NCBI GenBank assembly: GCA_964423265.1
Contig: CAYREF010000029.1
Coordinates: 1-25,312 of the forward strand
DNA length: 25,312 bases
Origin: M55B165 sp964423265
Lineage (GTDB): Bacteria; Actinomycetota; Humimicrobiia; Humimicrobiales; Humimicrobiaceae
Reading direction: 5' to 3'
Shown: in pieces, positions 7,952 through 14,764 of the stretch
Position numbering within the stretch: position 1 is the stretch's first letter
How the letters are laid out: the number at the start of each line of letters is the position of its first letter
The notes under the pieces: model-generated
The model's database searches: none
What the model saw: the letters and a program-made list of their open reading frames with translations, nothing else
Told to the model about the DNA's origin: nothing
Position numbers and translations under genes: made by a program

Positions 7952-9386
7952 GATATGGGAAGGCAGGATCCAGAAGCCCACAGATGAGCTGGTTGAAAGG
8001 TTTAGCTCTTCTCTGGAAGTGGATAAAAATTTATATATTTATGACATAATTGGAAGCATTGGCCACCTTACGGGCCTTAAGAAAGCGGGCATAATAGATA
8101 ATAGCCAATTAAAAAAGATAGCCAAGGGGCTGGATAAGGTTAAACAAAAGATTGAAGGTGACATGGTTTCAGGCTATGAAGACATACATAGCCTGGTTGA
8201 GTCTGAGCTTATAAAAGAAATAGGTGAAATTGGAAAAAAGATTCATACCGGTAGAAGCAGGAATGACCAGATAGTATTAGATGAGAGGCTATTTTTAAAG
8301 GATGCAATAATAAATTTAATGCATTCCCTTATAGATTTGCAAAAAAATTTATATAGCCTGGCAAATAAAGAGATGGATACCATATTTATTGCATATACCC
8401 ACCTGCAGAAAGCCCAGCCGGTGCTTGCATCCCATTACCTGATATCTTTTTTTGAGAAGTTTGGCAGGGATATAGAAAGCTTAGAAGATAATTTTGAAAG
8501 CAATGATTTCCTTCCGTTAGGGGCTGCAGCAGGTACTGGAACAGGATACGATATTGACTACCGTTCCGTGTCAGAAGTCCTAAAATTTAAAAACAGGGGA
8601 AAAAACAGCATGGATATTGTAGGGAGCAGGGATTTCATGCTTGATTTTGTTTTTTCCTGCTCCAAGATTATGCTGCACCTAAGCAGGATATCAGAGGACC
8701 TTATAATTTATTCAAGCCAGGAATTCTCCTATATAGACATAGATGAATCCTTCTGTACTGGAAGCAGCATTATGCCCCAGAAAAAGAATCCTGATGTCCT
8801 GGAGCTTATAAGGGGCAAAAGCTCGGTGGTAGCAGGCAATTTGGGACAGCTTTTTATGCTGCTTAAGGGGCTTCCTTCTACCTATAACAGGGATCTCCAA
8901 GAAGATAAGCCTATACTTTTTTCAGCTTATTGGCAGACCCTGGATTGTGTAAATGTTTTCTCCAAGCTGGTTAAAAATATAAGGTTTAACCAGGACAAAA
9001 TAACGAAGAAAATAAAAGAGGGGTTTATGGAAGCAACAGATGTTGCAGATTACCTGGCAAAAAAAGGGGAAAGCTTTAGGGAATCCCATAATATTGTTGG
9101 AAAAATTGTAAAATACTGTATCCAGAACAATATAAAATTTGAAGATATAAAACTGGATAAATTAAAGCAGTATTCCAAATATTTTGATTCTGATTTTTAC
9201 AAGATTATTGATACAGCTGCCTGCATCAACTCAAAAACAGTAGAATGCGGGACAGCCCAAAAAAGCGTTAAGGCTAATTTAGAACAATGCATCAAGCGAA
9301 TTGATAACTGGGAAAAGAAGCTAAAAAATTTAAAAGGCAGGATCCCAACCTATGAGGAGCTTACGGGGAAAGCTTTAAGAAAATGA
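7944..9386 (+). CDS. argH: Argininosuccinate lyase
   Basis: Splits argininosuccinate to arginine and fumarate, the last step of the pathway. Belongs to the fumarase/aspartase superfamily. The signature GSSIMPQKKNPD is present with catalytic-loop serine S275, together with TGRSRNDQI and the THLQKAQP segment with its conserved histidine. At 480 residues it is slightly longer than the usual 450-470. ATG 7944 overlaps argG by 8 bp with AAGGAAG upstream. Its stop overlaps the next gene in an ATGA arrangement, so the following NIF3-like gene is probably translationally coupled. Confidence 0.96.
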   Translation: MSKIWEGRIQKPTDELVERFSSSLEVDKNLYIYDIIGSIGHLTGLKKAGIIDNSQLKKIAKGLDKVKQKIEGDMVSGYEDIHSLVESELIKEIGEIGKKIHTGRSRNDQIVLDERLFLKDAIINLMHSLIDLQKNLYSLANKEMDTIFIAYTHLQKAQPVLASHYLISFFEKFGRDIESLEDNFESNDFLPLGAAAGTGTGYDIDYRSVSEVLKFKNRGKNSMDIVGSRDFMLDFVFSCSKIMLHLSRISEDLIIYSSQEFSYIDIDESFCTGSSIMPQKKNPDVLELIRGKSSVVAGNLGQLFMLLKGLPSTYNRDLQEDKPILFSAYWQTLDCVNVFSKLVKNIRFNQDKITKKIKEGFMEATDVADYLAKKGESFRESHNIVGKIVKYCIQNNIKFEDIKLDKLKQYSKYFDSDFYKIIDTAACINSKTVECGTAQKSVKANLEQCIKRIDNWEKKLKNLKGRIPTYEELTGKALRK

Positions 9387-10252
9387 AGTTAAGCCAAATA
9401 TATGAACTTGCCATAGATCTGGGAAAAGAAGTTGACATAAGAGGCAAGGACCAGGATATAGATTATTTTCCCGACAGTAAGATAATAAATTTTAAAGATA
9501 TAGATGCAAACAGTGTTTTTGTGGGAATTGATATAGATGTTGGCGAACTTCTTTTAATAGACAAGCTAAAAGATAAGGGATTAGAAATAGATGCTGCTAT
9601 AAGCCACCATCCTATATCAAAAGCTGCTTATTTGATGGCAGAGGTAGCCAAAATCCAGAAACATAACTGGGTAAGATATGGGGTGGAAGAAAAAACTGCT
9701 GAAAAACTGGTAAAAAAAATTATTTGGGAAAGCCAGATGGAGGCCAAAGCTAAAAATAACTTGAGGGCAGAAAGCGTATCCCGTTATCTTGATATTCCCC
9801 TGATATGCGTACATACCGCCATAGATAACCTGACCCAGGCTTATTTTGAGCAAGTGGTAGGCAGCAATAAAAGCCTGACATTAGGGGAACTTTTTAAAAT
9901 TATATCCGGTATAGAAGAATGCCAGATGGCAAAAGAAAATGGGGACGGTCCTTTTATGGTTGATGAAAGCCTAAAGGAAAAAAATGTTGGTAAATATATG
10001 GTTGATATGACTGGGGGCCTGGATCCTCCTACAGAGATATTTTCACACCTTAAAGGTAAGGTGGATACTGTAATTGGTATGCATTATTCTGTAGATAACA
10101 TAAAGGCGGTAAAGGAAAAAAAGATTGGAGCTATAATAGCTGGCCATATGGCTTCTGATTCTATAGGGCTTAATATATATTGTGATAAGCTTGAAGAAGA
10201 AGGGATAAGGATTTATCCTGGGTCCGGTTTTTACAGGGTGAAAAGGGACTAA
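9383..10252 (+). CDS. NIF3/DUF34-family metal-binding protein
   Basis: A 289-residue product. SHHPIS (74-79) and HTAIDN (around 143-148) match the dinuclear-metal motifs of the NIF3 (DUF34, GTP cyclohydrolase I type 2-like) family, and GHMASDS near the C-terminus aligns with the family's GHHATE motif. There the metal-ligand glutamate is replaced by aspartate, a conservative but unusual change. No PII-like insert is visible, so it resembles the short form. The family's true role is unsettled; links to metal homeostasis and protection from metabolite damage have been proposed. ATG 9383 overlaps the argH stop by four bases, making it the ninth gene of the operon. A specific role in arginine metabolism is not shown by the sequence. 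Confidence 0.8.
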   Translation: MKLSQIYELAIDLGKEVDIRGKDQDIDYFPDSKIINFKDIDANSVFVGIDIDVGELLLIDKLKDKGLEIDAAISHHPISKAAYLMAEVAKIQKHNWVRYGVEEKTAEKLVKKIIWESQMEAKAKNNLRAESVSRYLDIPLICVHTAIDNLTQAYFEQVVGSNKSLTLGELFKIISGIEECQMAKENGDGPFMVDESLKEKNVGKYMVDMTGGLDPPTEIFSHLKGKVDTVIGMHYSVDNIKAVKEKKIGAIIAGHMASDSIGLNIYCDKLEEEGIRIYPGSGFYRVKRD

Positions 10253-10295
10253 AAAAATTAGATTAAAATTTATATCCATTTATTTTTCAACTGGG

Positions 10296-10577
10296 CAAAT
10301 CCCCAAAATTACCATGAGTACCAACATGGTTACTGGAGAGATTACTAGCACATATTATCAGGATGCCAGAAATTATATTATAGAGAATTTTGTCTGCACT
10401 GGGACAATTTCAGGAACTTTATAGAACATTAAAATAGATGCACCAGTAACTATAGAGCAAAAGATAGGTGCGGAAACATTGGCTACTTCCTTGGGGAAAA
10501 TTGTAGTGGCCCTTAGTTCTGATAGAAATTATACTGGCGAAACTTCTAAAGGAAGCTCTACCTGGAAAAGTTTATAG
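10296..10577 (+). pseudogene. Coding-like remnant of unknown protein, one internal stop
   Basis: One frame reads as protein for about 93 codons, interrupted by TAG at 10422-10424 and ending at TAG 10575-10577. It includes MVTGEITSTYYQDARNYI, then after the stop IKIDAPVTIEQKIGAE and RNYTGETSKGSSTW. The composition (Thr/Ser/Gly-rich, alternating polar and hydrophobic) suggests part of a secreted beta-rich protein. I do not recognise the family. No start codon with a ribosome binding site and no neighbouring partner gene are evident, so I treat it as a decayed fragment. Confidence 0.4.
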
Positions 10578-11077
10578 ATAATGATTTTTTAAATAAAACT
10601 ATAGGAAGACATTCTACAAATGGCAAAAAACATAATTATAACAATTCTAATAATTGCAATATCCATTTCCTCTTTTCCCTTATTCCATTTTGCACACCGC
10701 CTTTAGATTTGGGGATTTGACAATTTGTTCAGAGATTGTTCGCCAGCCATAGAATAAAAGAAATCTGCATTTTGTAATAACTTTTTTTGAAGTATTCCGG
10801 ATATTTACCTATATAAATTAAAAAGAGAAAAAGTAGTAAACAGTTATAACCCTTTTATGCGGCATCAAGGTATATAACCAAGGTTGGCAACAACTTAAAC
10901 CGGAAATGGTTGAAAGCTTTTACCCTCTAATTGTCCGGTATTAGAAAAATAGCCTATATAGGTAAAAACTGAGGCTTTAAGCATGAATTTTAAATAAAAT
11001 TCTAAACCCTCATTGGATTAAATTTTTATTATGTTAAACTTTTAACAATATTTGTAAACTCCTATATTAATATCCTT
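10578..11077. other. Gene-poor AT-rich interval
   Basis: No convincing gene. A 28-codon frame at 10620-10706 starts MAKNIIITILIIAISISS, resembling a lone signal or membrane segment without a continuation. A 12-bp inverted repeat pair (10804-10815 and 10955-10966) encloses 139 bp. No clear terminator for the arginine operon is visible. A weak -35/-10-like pair (TTAACA 11042-11047, TATTAA 11065-11070) lies just before the next gene. Confidence 0.5.
10804..10966. repeat. Pair of 12-bp inverted repeats
   Basis: TTTACCTATATA at 10804-10815 is exactly complementary in inverted order to TATATAGGTAAA at 10955-10966. The total span is 163 bp. The arms do not extend well on either side. It could be the ends of a small mobile remnant or part of an RNA structure upstream of the U32 gene, or chance in AT-rich DNA. 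Confidence 0.4.
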
Positions 11078-13315
11078 ATGGAAGAAAAAAAATTAGAGTT
11101 AGTTTCCCCTGCTGGTGGATGGGATCACCTAAAAGCAGCACTTCTAGGAGGAGCAGATGCAGTTTACCTGGGTTACAAGAAATTTGGAGCAAGAGCATAT
11201 GCAGAAAATTTTGACATAAACATGTTAAAAAAAGCTGCAGTGCTGGCCCATAATATGCATTCTAAAGTATATCTTACCTTAAATACTTTAATAAAAAACA
11301 GCGAAATAAGAGAAGTGGCGGATTTTTTAAATCAGTATTGGCAAATTTGCCAGGATGGAATTATTATACAAGATCTTGGCCTTTATAAGTTGATAAAAGA
11401 CCTTTTCCCCCAGCTAAGACTTCACGCAAGTACACAGCTTAACATTCATAACCTTGAATCTATAAAATTTATGGAAGAGATGGACATAAATAGGGTAGTT
11501 CTGGCGAGAGAGATGACCATGGAGGAAATAAAAAGTATTACTCAAAATTCAAATACAGAAATAGAAATTTTTGGGCACGGTTCCCAGTGCTACTCATATT
11601 CAGGACAGTGTTATTTCAGCTCTTTTGTAGGAGGAAGGAGCGGAAATAGAGGGAGATGCCCACAACCCTGCAGGATGAAATATAGGCTGCTGTACAGGGA
11701 AGAGGATAAGTTTCATTATGAGGATAAAAAATTTAGGTATTACTTAAGCAAGAAAGATTTAAACACCATAAAAATTCTTCCAGATATTATAAAGAGTGGA
11801 GCAGATGCTTTAAAGATTGAAGGAAGGATGAAATCACCTGAATATGTGGGAATAGTTACTAAAATATACCGGAAATATATAGATAAATACTACAAGGACC
11901 CAAATAACTACAAAGTAGAAGATAAAGACCTATATAAGCTGGAGCAGATATTTTTAAGGGATTCAGGGACAGGATATTTTAAAAAGGAATACCCAAAAGA
12001 CATAATATCTCCAAAAACTTCAGGAAGTATAGGAAATTTTGCAGGCAGAATTTACAGAATTGATTACAGCAGGAGAAAAAAGGTAAAAGCAATCTATATT
12101 AAAAGTAAACTGCCTTTAAACGAGGGTGATCTGCTGGAAATTTGGACCAACCAGGGCAATGAAAGGATAACTGTAGGAGAGTATGAGGAATTGGGAACCA
12201 AAGGAAGTAAAACATTATATAAACTTAGAATTAAAAACAACATACGAATCCAGGATAATGATAGAGTGTTTAAATATTTTGATAAGAAATTGGATGGAGA
12301 AGCAAAAAGTCTTTACCTGTACCAGAATCACAGGATAAAAACAGAAATTGACAACAACCAAAACTTAAAAGATTACGAGATTAATTTTTATTTGGAAAAG
12401 CACCTGGATTCTAAGCCGGGTGGCAGTAAAAAAAGCATAAAAATATCAGCTAATGTTTATGATGATAATTTAATTAAACCTTTAGCTGATTTAGAAGTGG
12501 AAAACATTATTTACTGTGGAGCATGTGAGGATAAATTAGCCGAATTAAGAAAATATTGCTCAAACCAGGGTTCAAGGCTTTTTTTAGACATTCCAAATAT
12601 TATCTACGACAGGCAATTTGATAAATCAAAGAAGGAGATAAAAGAGCTTGCCGGTAAAGGGTTTGATAAATTTCAAGTCTCAAACCTGGGGGCTTTAAAT
12701 TACCTGGTAAAAGAGACTGGGGGAGTAGAATTAATACTAGGCCATAATTTTAATATATTCAACAGCCTGGCTGCTGAATATATTAGCAGCCTTATAAAAG
12801 GCAATTCAAGTTTAGCAGAAGCCGGACTTTCTCCTGAACTTAACCTGGGGGAAGCAAGTAATTTAGTAAATAGCTGTAATGGCTACCTGAAAGAAGGAGT
12901 GCCTTTTTCTATTTTTGGTTATGGCAATATCCCTGTTATTAATGCACGGTACAAGCTGGAGATGTTAAACAATAATTTCAGCCAGGGTAAAGAATATTAT
13001 CTTGAAGATATAAAAGGGTATAAATTCAAGATTGATAGCGATATAAATAACAATATAGTTGTTTATAATTCCAGAAAAATTTGTGCCTTATTTGATATTG
13101 ATAAATTAACGGATGTGCCTGTTGAATATATCCGCCTGGATTTAAAAGATCTAAATTTAAAAGAGGCAAAAAAAGTTATTAATTCTTACAGGAAAGCTAT
13201 AAGTATTGCCAGAAGTAAGGGTAAAGATCTATACAGGGAATACGTAAATTGCCTCAAAGATGACATTTTATTTAAAAACTATACCAGAGGGCACCTTTTA
13301 AGGGGTGTAAAGTAG
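11078..13315 (+). CDS. U32 peptidase family protein (RlhA/TrhP-like hydroxylation enzyme)
   Basis: A 745-residue member of the U32 family. The N-terminal TIM-barrel-like part begins ELVSPAGGWDHLKAAL and GADAVYLG, followed by HASTQLNIHN. The family signature EIFGHGSQCYSYSGQC leads into GRCPQPC, giving four cysteines at 171, 178, 194 and 198. The C-terminal 350 residues look like the collagenase-associated DUF3656 region plus a second barrel-like part. Although named peptidases, characterised relatives such as E. coli RlhA and TrhP perform prephenate-dependent hydroxylation of rRNA or tRNA and need an Fe-S cluster at such cysteines. Activity here is inferred from that. It appears to be a single-gene unit; ATG 11078 has no strong ribosome binding site. 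Confidence 0.85.
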   Translation: MEEKKLELVSPAGGWDHLKAALLGGADAVYLGYKKFGARAYAENFDINMLKKAAVLAHNMHSKVYLTLNTLIKNSEIREVADFLNQYWQICQDGIIIQDLGLYKLIKDLFPQLRLHASTQLNIHNLESIKFMEEMDINRVVLAREMTMEEIKSITQNSNTEIEIFGHGSQCYSYSGQCYFSSFVGGRSGNRGRCPQPCRMKYRLLYREEDKFHYEDKKFRYYLSKKDLNTIKILPDIIKSGADALKIEGRMKSPEYVGIVTKIYRKYIDKYYKDPNNYKVEDKDLYKLEQIFLRDSGTGYFKKEYPKDIISPKTSGSIGNFAGRIYRIDYSRRKKVKAIYIKSKLPLNEGDLLEIWTNQGNERITVGEYEELGTKGSKTLYKLRIKNNIRIQDNDRVFKYFDKKLDGEAKSLYLYQNHRIKTEIDNNQNLKDYEINFYLEKHLDSKPGGSKKSIKISANVYDDNLIKPLADLEVENIIYCGACEDKLAELRKYCSNQGSRLFLDIPNIIYDRQFDKSKKEIKELAGKGFDKFQVSNLGALNYLVKETGGVELILGHNFNIFNSLAAEYISSLIKGNSSLAEAGLSPELNLGEASNLVNSCNGYLKEGVPFSIFGYGNIPVINARYKLEMLNNNFSQGKEYYLEDIKGYKFKIDSDINNNIVVYNSRKICALFDIDKLTDVPVEYIRLDLKDLNLKEAKKVINSYRKAISIARSKGKDLYREYVNCLKDDILFKNYTRGHLLRGVK

Positions 13316-13507
13316 ATATAATTTTTCTAGTAGATGTCCTGAAAAGATTATTTCAATATACGCACAACCCAAGATAAACTTTATAAAAGTTGCCACATTA
13401 ACCATAAAGGTAAAAAGAGCCTATCTTAATATATAGCAAGATTTCTTGATTATATCCCATAAAATGTTAATACTATAAGTGAATAAATAATTAATTAAGA
13501 GGTTAAC

Positions 13508-13771
13508 ATGAATGCAAAAAAAAGAACACACATTGTTGTGCCCGAAGAACTCGTAAAGGAAATAGACAAGCTAGCAGGAAAGAGAAAACGCAGCTGGTTT
13601 ATTACCAAAGCAGTTAAAAGGGAGATACAACAATTAAAATTTCTTAAAGCAGTAAAGGAAACAAGCGGAGCCTGGAAAGATGAAGATCATCCTGAATTTA
13701 AAAAGGGAGTAGGAAAATGGGTAGAAGATTTACGGAAAGAAGATAAAGGCAGGTTAAAGGAAATAATATAA
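13508..13771 (+). CDS. VapB-type ribbon-helix-helix antitoxin
   Basis: An 87-residue basic protein that opens with a ribbon-helix-helix pattern: strand RTHIVVPEELVKEIDKLA, then KRSWFITKAVKREI. The C-terminal half is charged (WKDEDHPEF, WVEDLRKED), as expected for the toxin-neutralising tail. AGAGGT lies eight bases before the ATG. The stop codon overlaps the start of the PIN-domain toxin by one base (TAATG), the usual arrangement of antitoxin-toxin operons. RHH antitoxins normally bind and repress their own promoter. A possible promoter is TTGATT (13446-13451) with TACTAT (13471-13476), but its spacing of 19 bp is loose. Confidence 0.8.
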   Translation: MNAKKRTHIVVPEELVKEIDKLAGKRKRSWFITKAVKREIQQLKFLKAVKETSGAWKDEDHPEFKKGVGKWVEDLRKEDKGRLKEII

Positions 13772-14153
13772 TGGCTAGCTACTTACTGGATACCACGGCA
13801 ATAATTGACCACCTTCGTGGAGATAAAAAAGTTAGTTCATATCTTATAAATATTGCTAAAAGAGGTGACCTATGTGGTTGTTGCTGCATTAATGTTGCTG
13901 AAACTTATAACGCCATGAAAGGAAAAAAAAAAAGAAAACAGAGAAATTTATTGAAAGCCTTTATTATTATGAGGTGACTAAGGAGATAGCGAAATTATCC
14001 GGCAGTCTGAAACAGAAGTATGCAAAAAAGGGTAACTCTTTGAGCATATCTGATGTTATTATTGGAGCTACAGCTTTAACTTATAGATTAATCCTTATTA
14101 CAAAAAATATTAGGCATTATCCTTTTTCAGAACTAGAAATTCTAAATATTTAG
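13771..14153 (+). pseudogene. VapC-type PIN-domain toxin, frameshifted at an A11 run
   Basis: The first frame (13771-13977) encodes the PIN N-terminus with YLLDTTAIIDHLRG (catalytic aspartates) and INVAETYNAMK (second acidic residue). It loses frame in the run of 11 A at 13923-13933. The rest of the domain continues in the next frame as TEKFIESLYYYEV, then SLSISDVIIGATAL and LITKNIRHYPFSELEI, which carry the third acidic site and the conserved TxNxxHF-like motif. The stop is at 14151-14153. One added A would restore a 127-residue toxin of normal size. VapC proteins are Mg-dependent RNases. The defect may be a real inactivating mutation, a slippage site, or a sequencing error in the homopolymer. 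Confidence 0.75.
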
Positions 14154-14501
14154 ATAATCTAAAATCTCTAGATAAGCCCTTTTTCCGCTGGGCAACATAT
14201 ATTGTTTTAATTTCTTTGCACTATAGTCTCAAAAGATGATGTGCCGCTGGCCACACTGCCCCTGTTTATAGCTTCTTGGAGTATAATAACTTTATTTTAT
14301 TGGTCGAATTTATTATGCATCCAAGGTCAAAAGTAAGAGTGCGGGGTCGATAAATTAAGCCATTATAGCTGGATAGTTTTTCAGTAAGATTGAGTGCTGT
14401 GGGCCATATTCGAAGTAGCAATAATAGTTAAATCTTTGCCCTTCTTTTTTATGTCTGCTTTTATAAAAAAACTACAGAATGGGCAATATCTAAATGTCGC
14501 C
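14154..14501. other. Gene-poor interval before scaffold gap
   Basis: No supported gene. Read on the minus strand, about 14205-14300 gives a peptide-like stretch (LQEAINRGSVASGTSSFET) with stops on both sides, which I cannot assign to a family. A 14-bp palindrome TCTAAATATTTAGA (14141-14154) spans the toxin stop codon. Frames that run through the gap into 14602-14750 are low-complexity and AT-driven. Confidence 0.4.
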
Positions 14502-14601
14502 NNNNNNNNNNNNNNNNNNNNNNNNNNNNNNNNNNNNNNNNNNNNNNNNNNNNNNNNNNNNNNNNNNNNNNNNNNNNNNNNNNNNNNNNNNNNNNNNNNN
14601 N
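14502..14601. other. Scaffold gap (100 N)
   Basis: Exactly 100 undetermined bases, a standard placeholder. The true length and content are unknown. The 163 bp between the gap and the PBP stop codon hold nothing recognisable. Confidence 0.98.
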
Positions 14602-14764
14602 CTCTATTTTTATTAACTATATTTTTAGATATCAGCTACCCTAATTTAAACTCTCAGAAAAGGTTTGACCTATACATTTTGTCCCGAATTTCAAAAGTTA
14701 TGTCAAGGAAAGGCACAAATTTACCAGAATGGTATAAAAACATAATATAATTAGGAAAAATTAG

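Noticed and set aside
13401..13421. Second copy of the 202-bp element's end near 13411 (TAAAAAGAGCC, with ACCATAAA nearby)
   Set aside because: Only about 11 bp match with one A fewer, the adjoining sequence does not follow the element, and no partner arm is present.
14394..14750. Open frame spanning the first N gap
   Set aside because: It depends on the arbitrary 100-N length. The two flanks share no recognisable domain, there is no ribosome binding site, and the composition is AT-driven.
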